A stretch of 64,000 nt of DNA. It comes from Cubamyces lactineus (taxonomy: Eukaryota; Basidiomycota; Agaricomycetes; Polyporales; Polyporaceae). Below are positions 46,001 through 57,683 of the stretch, in pieces (the stretch's first letter is position 1; each line of letters starts with the position of its first letter). Below the pieces are notes generated by a model that saw only the letters and a program-made list of their open reading frames with translations, had not been told where the DNA came from and ran no database searches. Position numbers and translations under genes: made by a program. The DNA is taken from the NCBI GenBank assembly GCA_022376465.1, contig JACDTU010000016.1, positions 310,001 through 374,000 of the forward strand. Direction: 5' to 3'.

Positions 46001-48279
46001 GCGGTAGAAGGAAAAGAACGCGTGCGTGGAAGGCTCTGGTGAATGGGGGCGTGCGAGCACTGTGCTAGTGCGCGTTCGGAGAGTCGGAGGCTCGGAGGCT
46101 CGGGCGGACGGAGGGACATACCTTGAGCTTGAACCTTGAACGTATGCGAGGGAAGCTCAGGCTGGGCGTATGTACGGTGCGACGGATGATCGACCCGTTC
46201 GCCTTGTCATGTCCTGTCCAGTGCCCCTGGAGTCTGAGGCCTGGGAGCCTCGACTCGTCCGAGTGCACGCGGCCGGCATTCGTCTGGTATTCTGGTATTC
46301 AGAGAGGACCGTCTGAGAGACCCGCAAGCTTGCTAAGTTGAACGAAGCTGTAATGAACCTGAGATTGCGGGACCATTAGCTCGGCGAGCAAACTCACAGC
46401 GGCATGCTCACGCTGAGGAGCTCAAACGGCCCGCCGATTGGGTTACACATAGACGTTCATCAATCACTCACTTGCATTGTGCTGAAATTGAACACATACC
46501 GGCGGCATCCCACCCACTGTGGGATCCTCGCGCTGCGGTGAATTTGGATAATCAAGAGAAGAAGCGTCGCACGTACGACGACAACCAGGACAATACGCCA
46601 TTGGACGCGAGAGTGGTGGTGGCGGCGTAGTTGCTCCACAGCGACCGGAGAGAGGGAGAAGAGAACGGAACCCACGACGTACTAGGTGAGTAGGGCGGTG
46701 CAGAGCTTCCGAGTTCGATTGGGCTTCGAATGGGGCGCGTCTGGCATACGTAGCCTGAGCTTAGAGGTGGTGTATGCGTGCGTTCGTGCATTCGCGGGCT
46801 CAGACTCAGCCTGAGCTCGCACATACGAATCCTGCGAGCTATGAAAAGCGGTCGGTCGGCTTCAAGCCGGCTGTTCGAAGGAGGTGCTCCAAGCTTCGTG
46901 CGCCTCTTCGACGCAACCGACCAAGCTTCAGAGCTTCAGGATGCGGCGGCCTATAGCGAGGCGAAACACGATCGTATACACTGCAGCCTCGAGTTCGCGT
47001 GGCGTCGCGTACTCGGAAGTTGTTCATTCAGCCCCGGAAGTGACGCGGTGTATCATGAAGGAGGGCGAGGCCTGGTGCAAGTTCGTGAAGCCAGGAGATG
47101 ACAGATGGGCATAGAGTCGGAGCGGATGCTGGGTCCGGCGAACAGACCCTCGAGCGCGTCGAACGCTCGAGGAAGTCCTTCGCTCGGAACGGACTTGCGC
47201 GCGTGCGTCTGCACTGTGCAGCGGTCTGCTCCCGTCCGCTAGCTTGCTTACTCGTTGCAGCACCTCAGGGCCTCTCTGCTTCGGCTGACGACGATCCGCC
47301 CTATCCGTCAGCACTAGTCCCTCTTTCACACAACGTAACGCTGTCTGTTTGAACAAGTCGATTTCTGGCATTCTCGGCGGAGCACGCAAGTAGGGTATCC
47401 AGTATATCTATGCATTGCGCATCTATATGAAAAATACCGTAGTACATGTAACGTACATCCGCACTGAGACGGAGCAGAGGGGTGTATGAGGGTAGATGGA
47501 TGCCATACGACGTGAGGCAGGGGATAGCGGAGATCGTGAGGGACCTCCGCACGCGTTGTGCGTGTGGGGTCCGCAAAAAGAAGAGGGACAGAGGGGATGA
47601 GATGAAGTAGCGTCGTGACACTAGGCAGGCTGGGGGCGAAGGACAACAACAGAGGAATCGGACCGATCGAGCAGACGACGAACGGGCGAAGAGGTATCAA
47701 ACAAGTAGAACAGATTTTGGGGGAGGAGAAACATGCATGAGGCAGGGATGAGTGGGATATGCAGCGAGGGAAGATGCGAACAAACGATCGTAGGTATGCG
47801 GTGAATAGCTGGGGCGCAGGGGAACAAGAGCGAGTGGTGGGTGTGTCAGGGTAGGCGATCAGGCAGGCAGGCTAGGGGTAGGGGGGATGCAAGTGATGGG
47901 GTGCTATGTGCAAGTCCGTGTGCGAGAAAAGGGGGTCAAGAGGGAGAGGGGGAGAGCAAGAGCGTGTGCGCTGGCTTTTCGAGGTCCGTGTGCCGGCAAG
48001 GAGGGTGGCGATGGTAAGTGTGTGTGAGTAGTGTGCGCACGCGCAAGATCGGTGATTTGTGGGACCTCGGGACGATCGCCGCGATGGCGGCGCCGGCCGG
48101 CGGGGGGATTGGATTCCTATTTGCCAATCCCAGTGGCGAGAGGAGAGGAAGAAACAGCGGTATCGAGTCGAGTGGTGTGATAAATACTGTACAAGACGTG
48201 CAAGCGGCGCGCACGTCGTCTATAGGCGTTGTATGCGGGGCAACGAAACGAGGCGGCGGCGGATGTGACGGTGAGGAAG
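34091..48279. other. Gene-poor block of about 14 kb
   Basis: I found no recognisable protein domain, RNA gene or consistent splice model in this stretch. That is striking beside 26 kb with a gene every 1.5-2 kb. The DNA is GC-rich and complex, not simple repeat. Random open frames reach 318 codons (44230-45186 -) and 257 codons (43268-44041 -), but overlapping frames are open on several strands at once, and the compositions are Arg/Ser/Pro/Thr-heavy. Short tandem hexamers occur (about 44541-44570 and 44660-44700). A TIR element lies at 37185-37365. From about 47600 to 48279 the plus strand is GA-rich, like the flank of the kinase gene, and may be the 3' untranslated region of the Ecl1-like gene. 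Confidence 0.5.
37185..37365. repeat. Small TIR element (MITE), hAT-like by its 8-bp target duplication
   Basis: The left arm (37185-37232) and the reverse complement of the right arm (37316-37365) agree over nearly all of 48-50 bases. Shared blocks are AGGACCCCTGACA, ATGCCTGATCCC and ATCCGGACATT, with small differences between them. The whole element is 181 bp with an 83-base centre, and it has no coding capacity. GGAGGGGA stands immediately outside both ends (37177-37184 and 37366-37373), as a direct repeat of 8 bp, the duplication length made by hAT transposases. The flank is itself GGAGGGG-rich, so the duplication could be partly fortuitous. Confidence 0.7.
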
Positions 48280-49267
48280 TCATGAGGGGTAGCGGGAAGT
48301 CTTGCGCCCTCGTGCGCGGTACGCGGGGTGGTCATCGACAGCTGTCGTCGACGTGTACTTATTCGTCGACGCCGGCTGCGACTTTTCCTTCGTCACCGTT
48401 CGTGCCGCAGCGTCCCTCCGCTTCGGCGCGTACTCCTCCGGCATGTGGTAGAAAGCGACGGGGGACTGCGCCCGACGGGTTTTCTGCGCTCGGCTCAGGT
48501 CGGTGTCGGTGTCGCGGCGAGTGACGGTGCTCGACCTCTTCTCTTTCTGCGGTGCGGCGGGGGTGGTCAAATGGCTGAGGTGCGCCTTGAGGCCGCCAAT
48601 GAGGCCCTTGACGCCGGGCTGGCGGGTGTCGTAGGCCGCAAGGGAACCGACTACAGAGCCGGTCGCAGGCGTTGCCAGAGTGTAGGAAGAAGCAGTGGTG
48701 AAGGAGACGAGACTTGTGGACTTGAGGGATGGGGAGCCGCGCGAGAGCTGGGGGAGCGACTGTTGAGGGGTGAGGATGGGTCGCGAAGGCACTGGACGAG
48801 CGGGCTGTGCGCGGGACATGTAGAGAGAGGGCTTGCTGGGTGCGCATACACCGTTAAGGAGTTTGGGCTTGGTGGGACCTGAGGGCTCGTCGTCCGAGGG
48901 CGCACCTGCGGGCACCGACTGTGCCCACGCAAGGATACCAGCGTTTCCTCGCCCGATCCAAGTGTTGCGGGTGGGTACTGGGAGGTTATCGGAGTAGGAG
49001 CAATCCTCAATGTGGCACACCTCGGCTTCGAAGTCGTCGAAGTCTGCGAAGTATGAGGAGGATTGTCGCGAGGAGGACTGGCGTGGGATGGATGGGGACG
49101 AGTTCTTCTCTGCGGTGTGGCATTGGGGAGAGCAGTATACTTGGGAGTAGCCGTCCTAAGACGAGCGTTACAAGGGGATCGACGGAGACGGAGCGGAGGG
49201 AGCGTACCACTTCCAAACGGCAACCACAGGACAAGCACCAGTAGGGGTCGACCGCTGCTTCCATCAT
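48280..49267 (-). CDS. Ecl1-family (life-span regulatory factor) zinc-binding protein, long basidiomycete form
   Basis: Minus-strand exons are 49267-49208 and 49155-48280, giving 311 residues. The N terminus has the Ecl1 signature: DPYWCLSCGCRLEV followed by GYSQVYCSPQCHTAEK, a CxxC plus CxxxC pair (Cys 11, 14, 28, 32). The intron falls between the two halves. A Ser-rich linker and an acidic patch (YFADFDDFEAEVCHIEDC) follow. The remaining 230 residues are disordered, Ser/Pro/Thr-rich, with basic stretches. Fission-yeast Ecl1-3 (about 80 residues) extend chronological life span and respond to nutrient limitation. This form is far longer, so only the zinc motif is comparable. MPEEYAPKRR near the end may be a conserved short motif. 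The second Met could also serve as start. Confidence 0.72.
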
Positions 49268-51897
49268 TATTGAGTTTGAAAAGGCTTGAAGGGCGGGGAG
49301 GGGAAGGAGGCGACGGCAGGAGGAGAGTGGCGAAGGGGGGAGGGCGTCGGGAGGAGGAGAGGAGAGGAGGGATTATAAGGCGTCTCGAACGAAGACGAGC
49401 AGTCCTCTCTCCCCATTCCCTTTCCTGGAACTGCACCGACACTCTGGTACAGATCCCAACTCAGATCCCCCCTCTTAATTATTTTTCGCTTTCTCCTTCT
49501 AGTCCAAATCCGGATGCAGGTCACAACCCAGTCACAGAGAGTCACAGAGAGATCTGGATCTGGGCATGATATGCTTCCGTCAGTGGGAGACGCCGGAGGA
49601 CTGTTCATGGGTGTGCTGATCCTCAGTCGTCCCCCGCCCTATCGCCTGCCCCTTCTCCTCCCCCATCACTCCCTCTTTGCATGCGGCGCAGGCATATCTA
49701 TGGCACGACCACCGCAACGCGGACTTTGGTAGACGTGGTGGATGAGATACGCGTGTATTAGACTAGGTAGCGGAGCCTCGTTGTACACGGTTGAATGGCA
49801 CGCACGCTACTCGACCTTTGCCTGGGCTAACTGCGCTGGCCTTTCAGGGACCGAGCGCGGTAAGCCACAAGTCGGAACTCTGTCCCTAGTGCGCCGAAAT
49901 TTTCGGCCTCCTCGTGTGCATCATTCACGAATTCAATGCACCACTACGCCTCCATCCCTCCACGCAGTTGCAGCACAGAGGACAATACATATGCGTAGCT
50001 CAGCGGCCACTAGTCCTCTCGTCCTCGAGCCCCCCATTGCCCAATTGCTGCCTCAATTTGGTGTCGCGCCCTGTTCAGTTGATGGTTCCTCCCTATCCGC
50101 GCGCCCAAGGCTTAGCTTCGCTTGCAGACGTCTCAGAAGATGTCCCTAACCGTCAGCGCGACCCTAGACTAATATCCCTCTATTTGACCTACAATAGTCA
50201 TCTATCCTCTCCTCGAAACGGCGCACAATGAGAGCGGCGCACCGTTCTCTGTCTCTGGGACACGATATGATGCACCGCACGACGGGGCACATCTTACGCG
50301 CGATACCCGACCAGCGACCCTTCACTACCTCCTCGCTTAATTCTCCGATTCATCTCAAGCACTGACTTGCACGGTGACGCATGCATATACATGACTCGCG
50401 CCTCCCGCGCGTCGCATCGTGCTCCACACCGTCGTGTTTCCGATTTGGTCGACCGTCGGTTGACGTGGGAGCGCTGATTGCGACGCTTTCCAAATGTTCG
50501 CACACCGACTCATTGTCCGTATTCGGAAATGCCGTCGGGTTGTGGCGAGCGCGCGTAGCCTGGAGCCATCTTGAAAGTTCAAAGTACAAACGCCGTGCTA
50601 CGTACGACCTCGTTGTTCTCGACCTCCCGCCATACGGGACCATTCGGAGCTTGTACCGGCTGCATGCGACGTGCGCTGTTCCTCGTCGCCTCCTCTCTCG
50701 ACAGAGACGTGCCTCTAGGCCCAGGCCCACCGAGCCAGTTGGCATTGATTCACCCGAGCTCTCTTCCACGGCCTGGCCCCTCCGTCCAGAGCCATGCACT
50801 TTCCCTGCCTCTCTCGCTCGCGCTCTCCCAGCGCGTCGACATAGCGATCATGGTGCCATGACCCGTCCCAACCGCATAGTCGTCATCACATCATACGGTA
50901 CCCATCTATCTGCGTTTCTGCTCTGAATCCTGACCACCTGGACACGGCCGTCCATGCCAGATATCCATTAGGCAATCTGGCTATGCATTCCGTCACTGCT
51001 CTATTCATGCGATCCTCCCGCCCTCGCTCCCTGGACTAGAACGACAGCGGCCGCGGGTCCTTGCTGTGCTTGCGCCCGTCCTCGACTCGTCTGCCCTCGC
51101 CCTGATATCATGAGCGCTCTATCCAAGGGGCTTGCCGGTGCAGCCATTTGCCACATCCCAATACAACTCCTTCTTTCGAACGCACAAACGAACGGACGGG
51201 ATATCACGAAAAATTTCCCCAGGAGACGTTCCCAGCGCAGCGGGCAGAAGATGCAGGATATGGTCCCGCGCGATGACGGGTTCGATGGAAGCGCTCCCGA
51301 TATTGTTGGGAGCTGCCTGCGGGAGATAAGTAATAGTACAGTATCGAGGAGATCGCGTCAACCTTGGGCGACTGAATGTGCGCACACCTGCCTCCGTTCG
51401 TGGGAACGCAGAAGCAGTCGTATTTTCAATCCGCGCACGGGCAGACAGTCCTCCCAGCGCGACGGCACGGGCTGGCCCCATGGTGGTGATAGCCACAGGA
51501 CGAGGGCATCCTCTCCTTTGGGCACCAACGGCTCCTTTTGGGAGATTCGCGCTGGTCTTGAGATATCCAGGTCCCGCGCTACGCAGGCTCGCAACTAGGG
51601 CCAGGTGGCCGCATCGAGCAGGGCGTACGTGATGCCCGTACGCAACCAACCCATGTACGTACGTGCTCACCATCTGCCGCGTCGGGAAGAGGCTGTTTCT
51701 CGCGCCCGCCTGTGCTTCGCTCGGAGCCTCTCTGAGAGTCTAGCGCATCTATCCACAGGTGCAGGCCTGGTTCCCGCTCTGGTTCTCCTTCGACGCATCG
51801 GACGCCTCCGCGTTCGTCCGTCGGGTGCTGGGCCTGATTTCCTCTTGTCTCTATTTGCGCACTGCGCCCGCGTCCGAGGCCTCTCGTCCGTGACAGC

Positions 51898-52184
51898 ATG
51901 GTCGTTTTCGAGGGCTCGTCGCTTTACGGCATGAGGAAGGTAAGTGCTAGCAACACGATCAGAGACTGTTCGTGCTCTGAACTCTCTCTCTCTCTCTCTC
52001 TCTCGCACAGACTCGCTCCCACATCGCGCCTTCCCAGGGCTCTGACCATGGACACTGCCGGGCGCGCGGCGGTTCTGCTGTATGCTTGCCCCTTCATATC
52101 CAGAGCCTCTTCGCCTTCCCGACGCGGCTGCGCATGCGTTCGCCGCGGTGGGCGATCACACCGCGGTCGCCGTCGAAACGCTAA
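51898..52184 (+). CDS. Possible small two-exon gene, 71 aa, function unknown
   Basis: An ATG at 51898 opens 14 codons (MVVFEGSSLYGMRK) ending in a perfect GTAAGT donor at 51940. A 71-base interval then carries a 23-base CT tract that runs into CGCACAG, an ideal polypyrimidine tract and acceptor at 52010. The second piece (52011-52184) continues in frame for 57 codons to TAA. The splice signals are better than those of many real genes here, but the product is basic and featureless, with no homologue I can name. It may instead be part of an untranslated region or a non-coding transcript. Confidence 0.25.
51982..52004 (+). repeat. CT dinucleotide microsatellite
   Basis: An uninterrupted run of about eleven CT units is followed by CGCACAG. 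Its placement directly before an acceptor-like AG suggests it could act as a polypyrimidine tract, though it may simply be a microsatellite in spacer DNA. Confidence 0.85.
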
Positions 52185-55100
52185 CGGGGTAGCGTTATGG
52201 TGAGGGAAGGGAAGCACGCGTTAATGCATGTGCATATTGCCATTCGCCCCCGACCGTGCGACGCGGGCAGTCCTGGAATACCCCGCCTGTGATGGAGGAG
52301 GCGATATCTGGTGGTAAAGTCTCGAGATACGCACACCTCTGTCTGCACGCGCGCCAAGTCCCAGCTCAGCGCAAACCTCCGTGTGTGCATCGATTGTGTA
52401 ATTATATCGCGCGAGCTCCCATGTCCCATGTCTCTCCCCGTCACTGCCGCACTTCGACGATTGAAAAAGGTGTTGCGGAGCATACAGTGCGCAGGGGCAG
52501 GGAATGAGCGACGTATTTCCGGCCGAGCGTCGTCTATTGAATTGATAAGTTTATGAACGAGAGATAGTTGCCGTACGGACGACAGCATAGCGATTTTACA
52601 GAGGCTTCTGCCCATCAAAGTAAGCCCGTCGTTGCTGCATCAAGTCGCCGCAGCTCGGCGTATCTACAGTAATCTACAGTATAATAATGGAGCTCCTCCC
52701 GCTTGGCGTGACAAGGCTTCTGCGAATCGCCGCCCTCATCGCCATCGCCGCCGCCGTTCTTGCTTGCGCCGACAGTGCGGCGAAACCACGAGGCTCTGAC
52801 GACTGACCGAAGGGTCTGGAATGTACGAGTGGGCAAGGGAAGGTGGAGGAGGAGTGGTAGTGCGTGGAACATCATCACGCATCACCGCGATATTCGCGGC
52901 AAGTGCTCGCCTGCAGCTGGAGGAGGCCCACTGAGCACTGGTACCGTGCATACGCAGTGCGTGCGTGCGTGCGGCGCCACGAAGCGGCCACGCCTGTCCC
53001 GTGCTCGTGCAACACGAGATTCTCTCTGGTGGGGTTCGAGCATGGAAAGGTGCGGCCCCACGGTCACGTTGTGCGCTCTTGCTCCTCCTTACGCCCTCTT
53101 TCGTGGAATTCCTCGTCATATCTATGAAATGGCGTGTGCGCATTGCACATGCGCGCTAGTACTGCACGGAGCAAGGCCAAGATTCTAGGAATCAAGGTTT
53201 GGCTCACGCGCGTCCACCCGGCCGGGACTTGCACGACGCCAATGGCGTGGTGCGGTGCGTCTGGATCGCCGTGCGGTCTAGAGGATGAGCGAGGCTCAGA
53301 GGCTGGCACGATTGCTAGTGGCCGGTTAAAGCTTCTGGAGAAGGCAGGAGACGCCCATCGACGGACGAGAAGCGTGTGCATCCCAGCTGGGGAGCACCGT
53401 TCTCACCGTCATCGTGGTCACGTAGAATTAGCTACGCCGTGTCATATCGTATCGTGTCGTTTCGCGTCACCGTGCACCTTGTAAGGGGACGTGTTGATGA
53501 GACACGGCCATTTGACATAAAGCTTGTTCGCGAGGTGACTACGATATTGGGCTCGTGCGTGTGCGCATAGGCGTCAATGCACATCGCTTCACGTTGGGTG
53601 ACGATGATGGTGATGAGGAGCATGGAAGTCATGAGAGAGCACGGTACGCACGGGAAGGAGGCTGACACGGTGGAGAGAAGCTAGCCGTACATGAGGGGAG
53701 CGTGCTTTGCCGCGCTCGCCGAGTGCGTGACCGGGGACTGCGCGCGGCGTTTGCCACCTGGAGGGAATTTCGAGCAAGGCTGGGGAGGAGGAAAGAGGGG
53801 AGAAGTGGAAGGGCGAGCACTGTGACTCGACATGGTGGCGCTTGGCGCCGCGAGAATAGAGTACAAGGTTCATGTCCCTCCGGTTGGGATTGGGACCCCA
53901 GTTTGCATACGGATGCCAGGCGCACGCACGCGCGTCTCTGGACGAGAGGCATTTTCGGACGCGTCTTCGAGAACCGGGTGGTGGTGCTTGAGGGGGGTCA
54001 AGGGAGGGAGGGATGATATGCGCCGAGAGTGACGAGTGACGCCTGCGCACGTAGATGACCGTGCGAGGTAGGAAGATGCACGAAGGTGGGAGACGCGTGC
54101 GGCATCTCGCGAAGTCTGGTGGGGGGAGGGAGCAGATTTCAGCACATTGACGTCGTGGGTGGAACATGGGCGATCGCTCGGATTGGGAGAGTGAGCACGG
54201 GAGACGGGCTGTGGCCGCTCGTGATTGAGGACGGATAGCAGCGTCCATAGAACGCGGTATCAGACGCTATTACGGCGTGTTCGAACTTTGCCCCCTTGAC
54301 GCAGCGATTCTTCAGCCAGTGCAGGAGGGTTTCGCAGCGTGCAGAGCATATCCCCTCCGTTTATGTCGTATGCGCGGGCGGACGGAGGCTCGGGCATGCC
54401 ACCGTAACAAACAACATCGGTGAAATGCAGTATGCGTATCTGATCCTTGGGCGCCGAGCACAAGTAGACGCCGTAGGGAGACCGAAGAGGACATTCGACG
54501 TTTGACATACACGCGTCGGGCAGATAGCAGCGTGGGGAGGGCACGCTGGCCCATGCTGCCTATCCTGCGCAGCGAGGAGAATGTGACAATTGCGTTTGTC
54601 CTCGTCTTTCTCTCTGGATGCTTCACAGTCAGATGGAACGTGCTGATATTCCGAGAAGACGACGTACGAGGACACGGAATCTGTTGGGCGGCGCCGACAG
54701 ATCCAAGTAGTAACTCCGAAAGCGAATCTTCGGCTTCGATACGAGCTTCTTCGTATGCCGTCTGTGGGAGCCGTCCGTCAAGAGAGAGAGAAGCGTGACT
54801 GGAGATGGGGACGGGGATCTCGCAGGATGTTTGCTGTCAGATGTGGAGGCTTGGGTAATCCAGGTAGGGTGCGACGCAGCGGCTGCGGTGCGCGCAACAG
54901 TAGCAGCGCATCTGAACCGCCCATCTTTGCATCTGTGACGGTACGGTGCGTAGGTGGCCCCTGCCCTGCGAACCACCTCGTCTTGAAATTTTCCGTGTCG
55001 CAGGTATACCTCGGAAGGAGCGTGGTAGTGTGCTGGGATGCGCGGATGGTCCATCAGCTTCGAATTTCACCCTCAAGTGGCAAGGGGTGGTCTGGCCGTG

Positions 55101-57683
55101 AAGGAGCAGTGCTGCATACCTGATGTGCATGATGCCCATATGTTAGAGCGCCGGAAATCCGCATGACGGGATGTCTAGTAAGTGACCGGATATTAGGCGT
55201 GGCGGTGACCGAGCTGAAGGGTAGGTAATAACGGCCTTCCTGACATGGCACATATCAGCATGGAAAGCGAAGGCGCGAATACAGGGATACAACTCACGAA
55301 CATGCATGGAGGCGGACGTGGTGACCCGCGGAATTGCCCTGGCGAGGATGGACGCGAGATGGGGCAATTGCGTTACGATGCGAGTATACGCGCCATCGAC
55401 GGGCGACCCTTCGTATCATGACAAGAGAGACACAGTGTTGGGGATAGAACACTCGACGTCACTGACGGGCTGATGAGCGAGACGGACTGCGAAAGACATA
55501 TCAGCTCCTTGCTCGGCTATGCCACCGATTCTGTGATCCATCACGCCTGCGCAGACGCACAGATATCCCAGGATACGGTGACTTTGCAAGAACGACAGTG
55601 CGCCGCGCGTCACGCTCAGAGAGAGATGCTACGTCGGTCTGGACGAACAATGGGCGATCGCGTGCCCGATTCCCAGCTCTCGCTAGAGTGGGTACTTGTT
55701 GTACTACGAGGCGAAGCGTGACGTGCACCTGGCGCGAATACGAGACTTGCCTTTTTGGTGGAACAACGGGGGTCTGAGGCGCGCATCGTTCGCGGACGCT
55801 TGCCCGACTCTGACCAGATCTGACCGGCAGGTAAGCGGATGGAACCCAGATGATTTTGAGAGAAGAATAAAGGGTCGGGCACCGCGACGGTGGTCGTCAC
55901 AGCTCAAGTGGCGGACGACATCGCGGGTAAGGACGCCGGAAAAGGCGCCAGAGGACCAGGGGGAGGTGGGATGAGTGCATGTGCTCGATTTGTGCTTACC
56001 GTCGGCAAGTGGGAGAGGGTGCACACCTTCGCGGGAAGGCCCTCCCGTTCGCCGGGCACCTCGCCCATTCGATTCGCTCACCGTTCGTTCCCCATCCCCA
56101 GTTTCCCCCTCTCGACCCGGGAGAAGAGACGCGCGATCATGGATCGTTCGCTCACTCGGCAAGCTCAGGTTTCGCAGCGCAACGTCAATCCCATCACGAC
56201 CGCGTCATCCTCTACATCCGCCGATGGGAGCATGAGGGCGTGTAAGTAAGCATGCTCACCCCAGCGGCCATCCTCGCAAAAACGGAGGGGTGATTGGCGA
56301 GCGGAGTCTCTACGCACATTAATCTTCTGAGTCCTCTGAGTTCAACAGAACCGTCCATCGTACAGGCAACATTGGCGAGCCGCGAGCCTCAGCGAGCCTC
56401 GAATTTGGGGGCGGTCCTTCTGGCGATGTCGCTTCGCGGACAATGCTCTAGCTCCTCCAACTCCTCCCGATGCGACTGATGCGCAGGGCGACCAGCACCT
56501 CCGAGAAGTGGTCATCGGAGGAATCGTCTTGCTATCCGAGGTGCGCGCGTTGAGCTATTATCGTCTCGCATGCAGGAATAATTACTGGGTTCTGTCGCCA
56601 GTACTCCAGTTCGCTGGACAGAGCTGCCGGCACTGTCTCTCGAAGCATTGCATCGAAGGGAAGTGCTAAACGGCAGGTTGAGGGCGCTCGTGGGTGATTA
56701 TCGAACGCCTTTCTGTCGCGCACACATGGGTCGCAGAGGACGTACTTGTTCAGCGAACCAGTTGACGCCTTCGGGCGGGTTTCGTGGAGATTAACCAGGA
56801 AGGCGAACAACCATCAACGCACCTGCATCATGACCGTCCGACCGTCAACCCGGTCTACATGGCTGGCAGCGTGAGTGCGCGAGTCGTGACACGATATTTC
56901 TGCGATGTGCCCAAAAAGTGCAACGGACCATTGACCACGCCCATCCCGCCGGAGATAGGCGTAGACTGTGGCAGGAGGCGCGATCTCACACGCAGCAGGG
57001 CATGGACGGTCGAGACCGGTGAGAAGGACCGGTGGAAGGGCAGCAGCGATCCCTGGACGTTTCTCTTACTCCCATGGCCACCACCGCACTGGCCAACGCC
57101 ACAACGCCCGCGCGCCTCCCTCGAACCATCGTCGAGTTACAACCCCGGCATCAGCAACTGCATATCAAAGCCCTGCGCGACCACGATTCTCCCATCGACG
57201 GCGAAGCAGATGCCAGTGCGCCCGCCCGCCCGCACGGACGGTAGGTAGGTATATAGTGCGCCAACGCGGACCCAGGGTGCATCCGCACCATATGCATCTG
57301 TCTTCTGCGGCGCTCTAGGGCCCTCCCTCACGGCTTCCCCCGCATGCATCTTCTGTCCCCTGCCGCTTGTCTGTCGTCTGCGCAGCGGTGGGAAGCATCC
57401 CGACAAACTGCCTATTCCAGGAGGTGCGCGGATGGGCTCATCAGACACTGACGCGAACGGCGGCCCTTGGAATGCGTGTTACCGACATCTCTCATCATTC
57501 CTTCATGGGCTTCAATCGTACCGGGTACCTCGCCGCGACGCTTCGGTGTCTGCTGCAGAAGGAAAGGAGGCGTGTTGCGAATGGTAGCCCAGAGATTTCA
57601 GGCTTCAAGAACCTTCCTCTCTCATAATAAAGCAGCGTGGGTCCGTAACGATATGGCAACTCGTACATTTCTTGACGTGTACA

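Larger units (their letters stand above)
49268..57683. other. Gene-poor block of about 8 kb
   Basis: This lies between the Ecl1-like gene and SHR3. No protein family is recognisable. Frames of up to 219 codons (53589-54248 -) and 184 codons (51119-51673 -) are open, but other frames overlap them and I see no domain motif. Two small spliced candidates are weakly supported (51898-52184 and about 56138-56669, both +). A CT microsatellite occurs at 51982-52004. The region has the same GC-rich, complex character as the 34-48 kb block. Confidence 0.45.

Noticed and set aside
51119..51673. 184-codon minus-strand frame as a gene
   Set aside because: Three other frames over the same interval are also open for 75-160 codons; none has a recognisable domain or flanking splice logic.
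53589..54248. 219-codon minus-strand frame
   Set aside because: Arg/Ser/His/Pro-rich with no motif; plus-strand frames over the same bases are also open, pointing to GC-driven chance frames.
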